Shown piece by piece: positions 16,142 to 23,653 of a stretch of 23,729 bases of DNA. The notes beneath the pieces are model-generated. The model made no database searches, was not told where the DNA came from, and saw nothing but the letters and a program-made list of their open reading frames with translations. The stretch's first letter is position 1. The number at the start of each line of letters is the position of its first letter. A program made the position numbers and the translations under genes. The DNA lies in the NCBI GenBank assembly GCA_037134895.1, contig JBAXLI010000060.1, positions 1 to 23,729 on the forward strand, written 5' to 3'. Source of the stretch: CAIRDP01 sp037134895 (lineage in GTDB: Bacteria; Bacteroidota; Bacteroidia; Bacteroidales; FEN-979).

Positions 16142-17671
16142 TTATTTCTTCACGGGGAAGAATTCGTTGTTCCTGTAAATGTAAACGGTTTTATTCCTGT
16201 TGATAGGGTTCAGCCAATGCACAAATTTGTCAATGAACCCCGGCTGGATCGTAGTTTCATAAACCAGGAACGGCAGGTATTTCCTGGTTTTCCTGACCAT
16301 GCCGGCAATATCCCTGTCGGCTGTAAACAGAATGAACCGCGGATTGTTTTCAGGGCCTTTCCGCAGGGAGTAAACCATGAGGCTGTCGAGGCTGCGGTCC
16401 CCGTTTTTCTCATTACTCATATAGGGCCATTGTCCGAGATAGAACTTGGGAAACATCTCGGGATTATTGTCTTCGTCGATTGCAGTGAGGCACCTGATAT
16501 CAGGGTACTTTGAGAGATAGCTCATGCTTTCGGCCATCGAACGTTTCGAGTAGGTAAAAGTGAATACGATCAGAACAATGGTATTTATTGTCCAGAAAAA
16601 TCCCCAGCTCCATATCAGCAGTTTTTCATGTTTTCCCCAGAAGGCTGATTTGTCGCAAAACTCGATCCATCCGATGCTCCCGACCATAATAAGCAAAGGT
16701 ATCATCGGGATGATGAACCTTTCCTGTTTGTTTGGGACCCACGAATGGAAAAGGAAGAAGATCAGTACAGGCAGAAAGATGAAAAAGTACTTTTTCCATT
16801 TACGGATAAAGCCCCATGTAAGGAAAATGCTTACAGGGGGGATCAGCATTCCTCCAATTACCAGCAGGTAATCGTACCATGGCAACACGATATAATCATT
16901 CCGTTCAGAGAAACTGGTAGTTGCATAAGTAAATAATTCGATAAACGGTTTCCCCCAGAGAATGAAATCGATCCCTCCTTCAAAAAGGGTAAAGGTAAAT
17001 AATGACCCCAGCGTAAGAGATATAAGTGATCGGAATTGGCCGTTAAAAAGCAGCCAGATACCAAGGCCGAGAGGGAAAAACAGGGACTGCAGCCTGATGT
17101 CGGTCGCCAGCCCGAATAAAAGTCCGGCTATGAACCATGAAAGTATGGGTTTTTCCTTGTTCCCGGGTCGTATTATGAACCAGAATCCAAGAACGATGAA
17201 AGGCACGCCTACCATCTCGACAAGGTTCCTCACGCTCATCCATGGCATGAACCAGAAAACAGCCAGAAGAAGTCCGGCAAGCCGGGCCGGCCTCTGTCCA
17301 CCCAGGGTATCGGTGATCCGGTATCCGAAGTAAACGGTTATAAGTGACCATGCCGCAAGGATCATCCGCATGAAGAACATCTTCAACTGGGGATCATGTA
17401 TATGCAGGAAATTCAGAAGTGAAAAGAACAGAAAATTGATGCTGGGATAGAACAGGTTGTGTCCGGTTGGCCCTGTGTTACCAGGGCTCCAGGGCAGCCA
17501 GTTGTTGTAGTCATGGCCGTCGACCCATGATTGAGCTGATTCGATCACGATGTAATGATCGTCGAACATTCCCCATCCCTTTGCGAACACTGCAGCCAGG
17601 AGGCGGAAGAGTATTGCAAGGGCCATGATCAGCGTCAGGGGCTGGTCTTCCCAATATTTTCGGATATGCAT
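16142..17671 (-). CDS. GT39-type (PMT/ArnT-like) membrane glycosyltransferase
   Basis: A 509-residue polytopic GT-C glycosyltransferase that would transfer a sugar from a polyprenyl-phosphate carrier to a periplasmic acceptor. It has about ten membrane helices, and the acidic pair D37-D38 in MFDDHYI in the first outer loop is the usual catalytic position of this superfamily. The ATG at 17671 is chosen over a longer frame from 17740: it begins directly before the first helix and leaves an 11-base gap after the universal stress gene, whereas the longer form would overlap that gene by 58 bases. The acceptor is unknown: lipid A, an outer-membrane glycan or a protein are all possible. Confidence 0.85.
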   Translation of the reverse strand: MHIRKYWEDQPLTLIMALAILFRLLAAVFAKGWGMFDDHYIVIESAQSWVDGHDYNNWLPWSPGNTGPTGHNLFYPSINFLFFSLLNFLHIHDPQLKMFFMRMILAAWSLITVYFGYRITDTLGGQRPARLAGLLLAVFWFMPWMSVRNLVEMVGVPFIVLGFWFIIRPGNKEKPILSWFIAGLLFGLATDIRLQSLFFPLGLGIWLLFNGQFRSLISLTLGSLFTFTLFEGGIDFILWGKPFIELFTYATTSFSERNDYIVLPWYDYLLVIGGMLIPPVSIFLTWGFIRKWKKYFFIFLPVLIFFLFHSWVPNKQERFIIPMIPLLIMVGSIGWIEFCDKSAFWGKHEKLLIWSWGFFWTINTIVLIVFTFTYSKRSMAESMSYLSKYPDIRCLTAIDEDNNPEMFPKFYLGQWPYMSNEKNGDRSLDSLMVYSLRKGPENNPRFILFTADRDIAGMVRKTRKYLPFLVYETTIQPGFIDKFVHWLNPINRNKTVYIYRNNEFFPVKK

Positions 17672-17682
17672 TCCTAACAGTC

Positions 17683-18567
17683 TCAGGCCAGTTGGATCCA
17701 CTCGTAATAATAATAGCCAAGTTCTATCGGATTGATACACATAACAGGGATCTGGGCCTCGTTGAACATCAGTTTTTCATCCCAGGCCGACATACTGAAA
17801 CCAGGTACGTCAATGTTGGGCCTGGTCATAACCATGATCATATCGGCATGCCTTACCGCAGCGTAGGATAAAACCTGTTTTGTAAAATCGCCCTGGGGCT
17901 CTGCATAAGTGACCTCATGGCTGATGTTTTCTTCGTTGAAAGCATCAGAGATCTGCCGGGTAATGATTTTAAGGCGGCTGTTCAGTCCTTTGTCGGTTTC
18001 CACGGCCTGAAAGATATCGATTTTGGATTTGAAAAGGGTCGCCATCAGTTTTGCCCATTGCACAGTTTGCCTTGCTTCCAGTTCATTGGATACAGGGAGA
18101 ACAATATTCTCATATCCCTGTTTGAAAGATCTTTTCTGTACGACGATAACGGGGATAGCCGATTCAGAAACAACCCTGAGTGCATAACTGCCGAACACAT
18201 GCTGAAGCCCTTTCTTGCCATGGGTGCCAAGGATCATCATATTGGCTTTGATCCTTGAAGCAACTTCATTGATGGTTGAAAAGATGCTGCCTTCTTCGGC
18301 GATAGTGTCAACGGAGATATCATACTTTTTCTCGTAGTAGGATTTATATTCCTTCAACCTTTTCTCAATGTAATCGGTTCCTACATTTTTCTTTTTAAGA
18401 GCCGATTTGGTCTCGTTATTGATGACATGAAGGATCACGGCCTTGTATTTCAGGAAGCGGGCGAGATGAACGCCATGAATGACTGCGTTCCCGCATACTT
18501 CTGAAAAATCGGTAGGGATCAGGATGATGTTGTCGTACTTGGTTTCTTTTGATTTTTTTGTTGCCAT
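17683..18567 (-). CDS. Two-domain universal stress protein
   Basis: A 294-residue cytoplasmic protein with two Usp domains (about 10-147 and 152-278). The first keeps the nucleotide-binding features: D20 in LIPTDFS and the glycine loop GTHGKKG...GS (G114, G117, G126-S127, spacing G-x2-G-x8-G-S). The second lacks that loop and is probably structural. This tandem form is common in Bacteroidetes. The start ATG lies inside the 3' end of the HD-domain gene, giving a 49-base overlap in different frames, and no later Met is usable because the first strand begins at residue 11. Its role in stress or in sensing ATP is inferred from family. Confidence 0.9.
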   Translation of the reverse strand: MATKKSKETKYDNIILIPTDFSEVCGNAVIHGVHLARFLKYKAVILHVINNETKSALKKKNVGTDYIEKRLKEYKSYYEKKYDISVDTIAEEGSIFSTINEVASRIKANMMILGTHGKKGLQHVFGSYALRVVSESAIPVIVVQKRSFKQGYENIVLPVSNELEARQTVQWAKLMATLFKSKIDIFQAVETDKGLNSRLKIITRQISDAFNEENISHEVTYAEPQGDFTKQVLSYAAVRHADMIMVMTRPNIDVPGFSMSAWDEKLMFNEAQIPVMCINPIELGYYYYEWIQLA

Positions 18568-19139
18568 AAGGATGTTATTTCTTTAAGGTTTTCTGATTTT
18601 TTAGTGTTTCTGAGAAGGGCGGATGACTTAGTGAAATAAGTATGATTGCTGAGAAATTTTATCTGGATGTCGAGCCATTCGGTAAGGTTTGTGGTCAGGA
18701 TTCCAAAATGGTTCCATTCGTTCTGGAGTTCGAAGGAATGTATGAAAAAATCTTCCCTGCCAAGGTAATCGAGGTCTGCGTCACAAATGACCTTTTCTGA
18801 AGCTGTAGTTGCCTGCTGAGGAAGCCGGGTTACCATAATGAGTGAATTAATTTTATGGATCTGCTGTTCTGTAAACCCGAAATCAGGAAGAAAAGTTGAC
18901 GCAAGCCGGGTCGAAGCGGTTTCGTGGTCTTTGTACTGTATGAGCATCCCTGAGTCATGGAAGAGCGAAGCGATTTCAAGCAAGCTTGTTTCTTTTTCAG
19001 GGATCTTCTCCATTTCGCATAGCCTCAGGGTAGCATCGTAGACGTCAAGAGTATGCCCTATACAATGGTAAACATAACCCGGTTCAAGTTCTTTCCTTAG
19101 TTTGTCGATAATAAATTCCTTTGCTCCCCCGAAATCCAT
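18519..19139 (-). CDS. HD-domain phosphohydrolase
   Basis: A 206-residue protein with an HD metal-dependent phosphohydrolase domain: a first histidine at H29 (or H25), the HD pair H61-D62 in SLFHDSGM, a further histidine at H72 and a closing acidic cluster (CDADLDYLG near 119-126). Substrates of the superfamily range from nucleotides to cyclic dinucleotides, and nothing here settles which. The last 17 codons (ending NQKKPSTTTSS) overlap the start of the universal stress gene by 49 bases, so the two are translated from one message and may act together. The gene starts 63 bases after rpe. Confidence 0.8.
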   Translation of the reverse strand: MDFGGAKEFIIDKLRKELEPGYVYHCIGHTLDVYDATLRLCEMEKIPEKETSLLEIASLFHDSGMLIQYKDHETASTRLASTFLPDFGFTEQQIHKINSLIMVTRLPQQATTASEKVICDADLDYLGREDFFIHSFELQNEWNHFGILTTNLTEWLDIQIKFLSNHTYFTKSSALLRNTKKSENLKEITSLWQQKNQKKPSTTTSS

Positions 19140-19202
19140 AGTAATTCAACATTACAATGAAATGTAAAAATAGCAAAAAAGAAAAATGAAATGTAAGGGT
19201 AG

Positions 19203-19853
19203 TCAGAATTTCTTTAAAAGACTTATGGTCTTTTCAGGGTTTGGCGAAGCAAACACTGTGTTCCCGGCGACCAGAATATCGGCACCGGCTTTCACCAGAA
19301 GGGGAGCATTATTCAGATCAACTCCTCCGTCAATCTCTATCCTGGCGTGGGAATTGCGTCTCAGAATGAGTTCTTTCAGCTCTGCTACTTTCCTGTAAGT
19401 GTTCTCTATGAACTTTTGTCCGCCAAATCCCGGATTTACACTCATCAGCAAAACCATGTCAGCATCGGCAATACTATCGGCAAGCAGGCTCACCGGAGTA
19501 TGGGGGTTTAGGACGACCCCGGCCAGTGCGCCTGTATTTTTGATCAGGTGAATGCTGCGGTGAAGATGGATACAGGCCTCATAGTGTACGCTGATAACAT
19601 CGGCCCCGGCCTTTCTGAATCGCTCAATAAAGCGGTCTGGTTCAACAATCATCAGGTGAACATCGAAAGGCTTTGGAGAAGCTTTCCGTATCTTTTCGAT
19701 GACCGGCAAACCAAATGAAATATTCGGAACAAACATCCCATCCATTACATCAAGGTGCAACCAGTCGGCCTCGCTGCGGTTCAGCATCTCAATATCTTTC
19801 TCAAGGTTGAGGAAGTTGGCTGAGAGGAGGGAGGGGGCGATGAGATGGGACAT
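19203..19853 (-). CDS. rpe: Ribulose-phosphate 3-epimerase
   Basis: Interconverts ribulose 5-phosphate and xylulose 5-phosphate in the pentose phosphate pathway. The 216-residue TIM-barrel protein shows APSLLSANF at the N-terminus, the metal- and acid/base motif WLHLDVMDGMFVPN around residues 31-44, SVNPGFGGQKF in the phosphate-binding region, and IEIDGGVDLNN near 171-181 with the second catalytic aspartate. Length is typical. It follows rpoD across a spacer of about 130 bases that contains an inverted-repeat hairpin, and precedes the HD gene. No own promoter is evident. Confidence 0.96.
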   Translation of the reverse strand: MSHLIAPSLLSANFLNLEKDIEMLNRSEADWLHLDVMDGMFVPNISFGLPVIEKIRKASPKPFDVHLMIVEPDRFIERFRKAGADVISVHYEACIHLHRSIHLIKNTGALAGVVLNPHTPVSLLADSIADADMVLLMSVNPGFGGQKFIENTYRKVAELKELILRRNSHARIEIDGGVDLNNAPLLVKAGADILVAGNTVFASPNPEKTISLLKKF

Positions 19854-19868
19854 CAGCGGGAGTTATTT

Positions 19869-19969
19869 GAATGTCGAATGTCGAATATTGAATATCGAAT
19901 ATTGAATGAAATTATTCTTTTCTTCTTTATTCGAAATTCGACATTCGTTATTCGATATTCGTTATTCCA
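19869..19969. repeat. Inverted repeat built of 7-base units (large hairpin)
   Basis: The left arm (19869-19910) is six 7-base units of the type GAATRTY (GAATGTC, GAATATT, GAATATC). The right arm (19927-19969) is the same family on the other strand. Aligned, about 33 of 42 positions are Watson-Crick pairs and about five more are G-U, so either strand can fold into a long, AT-rich stem around a 16-base T-rich loop. It lies between rpoD and rpe, downstream of rpoD on the minus strand, and could act as a processing or stability element, or a weak terminator. It is not a classic terminator, having no GC-rich stem. Confidence 0.85.
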
Positions 19970-19981
19970 TTCTTTTAATCA

Positions 19982-20845
19982 TCAGCCTAAATATGTCTTC
20001 AGTATTTTACTTCTCGACGTATGCTTCAGTCTGCGGATGGCTTTTTCCTTGATCTGACGTACCCGTTCGCGTGTAAGGTCGAAGCGTTCCCCGATCTCTT
20101 CAAGGGTCATCGGATGACTGCCATTGAGGCCGAAATATAAGCGAATAACATCGGCTTCCCTTTGGGTAAGCGTGGAAACAGCTCTTTCAATCTCCTTTTT
20201 AAGGGATTCATATAGAAGTCCGTTATCGGGAGTTGTGTTTTCCTCACCCTTAAGGACATCATACATGGTATTATCTTCATCCTGTATCAGGGGAGCATCC
20301 ATGGAGACATGGCGGCCTGAATTCCTCAGAGATTCCTTGACTTCGTTTTCGCTGATCTCAAGCAGGTGGGCGATTTCGTCGGAGTTAGGTTCTCTTTCGT
20401 ACTGCTGTTCAAGCTGGGCATAGGCCTTGTTGATTTTGTTGATGGAGCCGATCTTATTCAGAGGGAGGCGAACAATTCTTGACTGCTCTGCCAGCGCCTG
20501 GAGAATACTCTGGCGGATCCACCATACAGCATATGAAATGAATTTAAATCCTCTTGTTTCGTCAAATCTCTGGGCGGCTTTGATCAGTCCCAGGTTTCCT
20601 TCATTGATAAGGTCAGGAAGGCTGAGTCCCTGATTCTGGTATTGTTTGGAGACAGACACCACAAAACGAAGGTTTGCCTTCGTCAGTTTCTCCAGTGCAG
20701 CCTGGTCGCCCTGCTTGATTCTCTGGGCAAGGGATACTTCCTCATCGGCTGTGATCAGTTCCACTTTGCCGATTTCCTGGAGATACTTATCGAGCGATGC
20801 GGTTTCGCGATTGGTAACCTGTTTGGTGATCTTAAGCTGCCTCAT
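19982..20845 (-). CDS. rpoD: Housekeeping RNA polymerase sigma factor (Bacteroidetes RpoD/SigA)
   Basis: The primary sigma factor of the Bacteroidetes type: 287 residues, no region 1.1. Region 1.2 begins near residue 15 (SLDKYLQEIGKVELITADEE). Region 2 (about 50-122) has the core-binding LRFVVSVSKQYQNQGL and the -10-reading AVWWIRQSILQAL. Region 3 is RLPLNKI through SMDAP. Region 4 (about 222-280) has the helix-turn-helix TLEEIGERFDLTRERVRQI. This factor is known to read TTTG and TAnnTTTG elements, consistent with the promoters marked in this window. A -7 element sits directly after the pnp stop, so rpoD has its own start of transcription as well as possible read-through from pnp. Confidence 0.98.
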   Translation of the reverse strand: MRQLKITKQVTNRETASLDKYLQEIGKVELITADEEVSLAQRIKQGDQAALEKLTKANLRFVVSVSKQYQNQGLSLPDLINEGNLGLIKAAQRFDETRGFKFISYAVWWIRQSILQALAEQSRIVRLPLNKIGSINKINKAYAQLEQQYEREPNSDEIAHLLEISENEVKESLRNSGRHVSMDAPLIQDEDNTMYDVLKGEENTTPDNGLLYESLKKEIERAVSTLTQREADVIRLYFGLNGSHPMTLEEIGERFDLTRERVRQIKEKAIRRLKHTSRSKILKTYLG

Positions 20846-20907
20846 GCACGATTTCCTTTAATTAAACCTGGTTTGGTCAATTTTACGAAAGCTTTTCCCT
20901 AAGGTTA

Positions 20908-20915
20908 CAAAAATA
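20908..20915 (-). promoter_or_regulatory. -7 promoter element of rpoD
   Basis: The minus strand reads TATTTTTG, a full match to TAnnTTTG, directly after the pnp stop. Transcription would start near 20902, giving a leader of about 55 bases before the rpoD ATG. No matching -33 TTTG was seen about 20 bases upstream. Confidence 0.5.
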
Positions 20916-23117
20916 TTAATCTTTCGGATTTCTGTTGTCATGTTTATGATCGGGTCGGGGGCCATGCCGGTTGGCATCCTTGTTCTCGGTCATGCCCTCG
21001 GGCTTTGGCAGCAGGACTTTACGGGAAAGCTTTAGTTTTCCAGTTTTGGAGTCCACTTCAATGAGCTTCACCTCGACTTCATCACCAATTTTCAGTGCAT
21101 CCTCAACTTTTTCGAGGCGTTTCCATTCGATCTCAGAAATATGCAGAAGTCCGTCCTGGTTCGGCAGGATTTCGATGAAAGCCCCGAACGGCTGAATATT
21201 CTTTACTTTACCTTTATAGATCTCACCAACTTCAGGCACAGCAACAATGCGCTTGATCTTGAAAAGAACTGCATCCCTTGCTTCAACATTGTCGGCAACG
21301 ATGTCGATTACTCCGAATTCGCCAACTTCCTCGATCACGATTGTTGTTCCGGTTTCACGCTGCATTTCCTGGATTACCTTACCACCAGGTCCAATGATCG
21401 CACCAATGAATTCACGAGGGATTTTAACCTGTGTGATACGGGGTACGAAGGGTTTATAATCAGCTCTGGGTTCGGTCATGGTTTTGGCCATTTCACCAAG
21501 GATATGCAACCTTCCACGTTTTGCCTGTTCGAGCGCTTCTTTAAGAATTTCGTAAGAGAGTCCGTCAACCTTGATGTCCATCTGGCAGGCCGTGATGCCA
21601 TCCTTTGTTCCGCAGACTTTGAAGTCCATATCGCCAAGGTGGTCTTCGTCGCCGAGAATATCAGAAAGTACAGCATATTTGCCGGTCTTCGTATCGGTAA
21701 TAAGGCCCATTGCAATTCCCGAAACCGGTTTTTTTATTTTCACACCTGAGTCCATCAGTGCAAGAGTCCCAGCACAAACGGTTGCCATTGAGGACGAACC
21801 ATTGGATTCAAGGATGTCAGAAACAATGCGGATGGTGTAGAGGTTGTCGCTGTCGGTTGGGATCACAGGTTTCAAAGCGCGTAGTGCGAGGTTGCCGTGG
21901 CCTATTTCTCTTCTGCTGATTCCGCGGATCGGTTTGACTTCCTTGGTGGCAAAAGAAGGGAAGTTATAGTGCAGCATGAAATTTGTTTTACCTTCAATGA
22001 CAGCGCCGTCGACAACCTGTTCATCCATCTTCGTTCCGAGGGTCACAGTTGTCAGCGACTGGGTTTCACCACGGGTGAAAATTGCTGAGCCGTGAGCGCA
22101 GGGCAGGTAGTCAACCTGGCTCCATATCTGCCGAATCTGGTCAAGTTTACGTCCATCAACACGAATTCTTGCATCAAGAGTCGCATTTCTGATGGCCTCT
22201 TTTTCCAGATGATGGTAGTAACGGCCTGTCATAGGTGCAAACTTGATTTTTTCCTCTTCGGTAAGTGTTGACAGGAATTCTTCTTTTATGGAATCAATAA
22301 TCGTTTTGCGTTCATGCTTGTCGGCGACACCTTTAGCAGCCATGGCATAGATCTTATCATAGCATGCGGCATGAATTTTCTGCATATACTCCGCATCGTT
22401 CACTTCATGGCAGTAAACACGTTTCACCTTAGATGATTCAATTTGTGATGCAAGGTCGATCTGGGCCTGGCATTGTATCTTGATCGCATCATGTGCGATG
22501 CGAAGGGCTTCAATCATGTCATCTTCAGAAACCTCTTTCATTTCGCCTTCGACCATCATGATATTTTCGATGGTTGCACCCACGAGGATATCTATATCTG
22601 CATTGGCGAGGTCTGAGATATTCGGGTTAACCACAAACTTCCCGTTAATTCTTGCCACCCGGGCTTCCGAAATGGGTCCCAGGAAAGGAATATCGCTTAC
22701 TGCAAGGGCAGCTGAAGCGGCAAGCCCGGCGAGGGCATCGGGCATAATATTTTTATCAGCAGATATAAGGGTGATGATCACCTGGACTTCTGCATGGAAA
22801 TCGCTGGGGAATAAAGGTCTGAGGACGCGGTCGACCAGGCGTGCAATAAGCACTTCATAATCGGAAGGCCTGGTTTCGCGTTTGAAAAAACCGCCTGGAA
22901 AACGGCCGGCGGCTGCATACTTTTCGCGGTACTCAACAGAGAGAGGCATGAAATCGATGTTCTCGCCTGCTTCCTGCCTGGCTACCACGGTTGCCAGCAA
23001 CATCGTGTCGCCCAGCTTTACCACGACCGAACCATCGGCCTGTTTTGCAAGACGCCCGGTCTCAATACTTATTTCGCGACCATCAGGAAGCTGGAATGTT
23101 TTTACAATAGGGTTCAT
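20916..23117 (-). CDS. pnp: Polyribonucleotide nucleotidyltransferase (PNPase)
   Basis: A 3'-to-5' phosphorolytic exoribonuclease that degrades and tails mRNA. The 733-residue protein carries two RNase PH halves joined by a helical linker. The second half holds the catalytic-side residues in GISRREIGHGNLALRAL, NGSSSMATVC, and a long conserved stretch through MDIKVDG. A KH domain follows near 555-615 (IIGPGGKVIQEM), then an S1 domain near 620-690 (GEIYKGKVKNIQPFGAFIEI) and a short charged tail ending HDNRNPKD. Length is normal. It lies downstream of rpsO, the widespread arrangement, with a hairpin between them that may limit read-through; no promoter of its own was found. Confidence 0.98.
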   Translation of the reverse strand: MNPIVKTFQLPDGREISIETGRLAKQADGSVVVKLGDTMLLATVVARQEAGENIDFMPLSVEYREKYAAAGRFPGGFFKRETRPSDYEVLIARLVDRVLRPLFPSDFHAEVQVIITLISADKNIMPDALAGLAASAALAVSDIPFLGPISEARVARINGKFVVNPNISDLANADIDILVGATIENIMMVEGEMKEVSEDDMIEALRIAHDAIKIQCQAQIDLASQIESSKVKRVYCHEVNDAEYMQKIHAACYDKIYAMAAKGVADKHERKTIIDSIKEEFLSTLTEEEKIKFAPMTGRYYHHLEKEAIRNATLDARIRVDGRKLDQIRQIWSQVDYLPCAHGSAIFTRGETQSLTTVTLGTKMDEQVVDGAVIEGKTNFMLHYNFPSFATKEVKPIRGISRREIGHGNLALRALKPVIPTDSDNLYTIRIVSDILESNGSSSMATVCAGTLALMDSGVKIKKPVSGIAMGLITDTKTGKYAVLSDILGDEDHLGDMDFKVCGTKDGITACQMDIKVDGLSYEILKEALEQAKRGRLHILGEMAKTMTEPRADYKPFVPRITQVKIPREFIGAIIGPGGKVIQEMQRETGTTIVIEEVGEFGVIDIVADNVEARDAVLFKIKRIVAVPEVGEIYKGKVKNIQPFGAFIEILPNQDGLLHISEIEWKRLEKVEDALKIGDEVEVKLIEVDSKTGKLKLSRKVLLPKPEGMTENKDANRHGPRPDHKHDNRNPKD

Positions 23118-23170
23118 TTGAAATTACTTTAGTGTATTGGCCCGGATTTTTTTGGTTATTAAAAGGAAGC

Positions 23171-23196
23171 TGTAAGCCCGGGATGAAATTCTTACA
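23171..23196 (-). other. Small hairpin in the pnp leader
   Basis: TGTAAG at 23171-23176 pairs with CTTACA at 23191-23196 around a 14-base loop, between the rpsO terminator and the pnp start. In E. coli the pnp leader hairpin is cut by RNase III and allows autoregulation; a similar use here is only a guess, and a 6-bp stem is weak. Confidence 0.25.
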
Positions 23197-23208
23197 GTCT
23201 TTCAGATA

Positions 23209-23242
23209 GTAAAAGAGGCAATTGTTCAATTGCCTCTTTTAC
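23209..23242. terminator. rpsO-pnp intergenic hairpin terminator or attenuator
   Basis: Bases 23209-23224 and 23227-23242 form a perfect 16-bp palindromic stem. The outer part is AAAAGAGGC pairing with GCCTCTTTT, so both strands end in a T run, as in intrinsic terminators. On the minus strand it lies 20 bases after the rpsO stop and 92 bases before pnp. It should end most rpsO transcripts and pass a fraction to pnp. Confidence 0.85.
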
Positions 23243-23261
23243 AATTCCAAGGAGGAATAAA

Positions 23262-23531
23262 TTACTTACGGATATTCAGTTTTTTAATGATCGACCTGTA
23301 ACGGCTGATCTCTTTTTTCTTTAGGAAATCGAGCAAGCGGCGGCGTTTTCCTACCAGTGCAACCAGGGATCTTTCGGTTGCCATGTCTTTTTTATTAATT
23401 TTCAAGTGCTCAGTCAGATGCTGGATTTTCATGGTAAACAATGCGATCTGTGCCTCAGCTGAACCGGTGTCGAACTCAGATTTTCCGTGCTCTTTAAATG
23501 CTTTTTTCTTAACTTCGGGTGCTAAATTCAT
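23262..23531 (-). CDS. rpsO: 30S ribosomal protein S15
   Basis: An 89-residue ribosomal protein that binds 16S rRNA early in small-subunit assembly. The family signature is complete: FDTGSAEAQIALFTMKIQHL, TEHLKINKKD, and LVGKRRRLLDFLKKK. Length is exactly typical. The start is the ATG at 23531, and the promoter at 23580-23611 gives a leader of about 43 bases, room for the mRNA fold used in S15 autoregulation in other bacteria, though I do not see that fold clearly. It is followed by a hairpin and pnp. Confidence 0.98.
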   Translation of the reverse strand: MNLAPEVKKKAFKEHGKSEFDTGSAEAQIALFTMKIQHLTEHLKINKKDMATERSLVALVGKRRRLLDFLKKKEISRYRSIIKKLNIRK

Positions 23532-23579
23532 TTTCTGACAACTTAATTTAACGTGTTTTTAGGGTAAAAAATCGGGCTG

Positions 23580-23611
23580 CAAAATTACATAATTCTTTGG
23601 ATTTAACCAAA
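23580..23611 (-). promoter_or_regulatory. Bacteroidetes-type promoter of rpsO
   Basis: On the minus strand TTTG at 23608-23611 (-33) is followed after 20 bases by TAATTTTG at 23580-23587 (-7, matching TAnnTTTG). This is the only complete -33/-7 pair I found. Transcription should start near 23574. Confidence 0.75.
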
Positions 23612-23653
23612 TGTTTGAGAGAATTATGGCATTTTTTTTATAATAGCTGATGA

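Noticed and set aside
17672..17740. Longer start of the GT39 gene at 17740
   Set aside because: It would overlap the universal stress gene by 58 bases and adds residues before the first membrane helix with no family support; the ATG at 17671 fits better.
21141..21749. 202-residue open frame on the plus strand
   Set aside because: It lies wholly within pnp in antisense, and its product has no recognisable domain.
23249..23255. Strong Shine-Dalgarno-like AAGGAGG on the plus strand
   Set aside because: No plus-strand reading frame of any length follows; it lies at the end of rpsO on the other strand.
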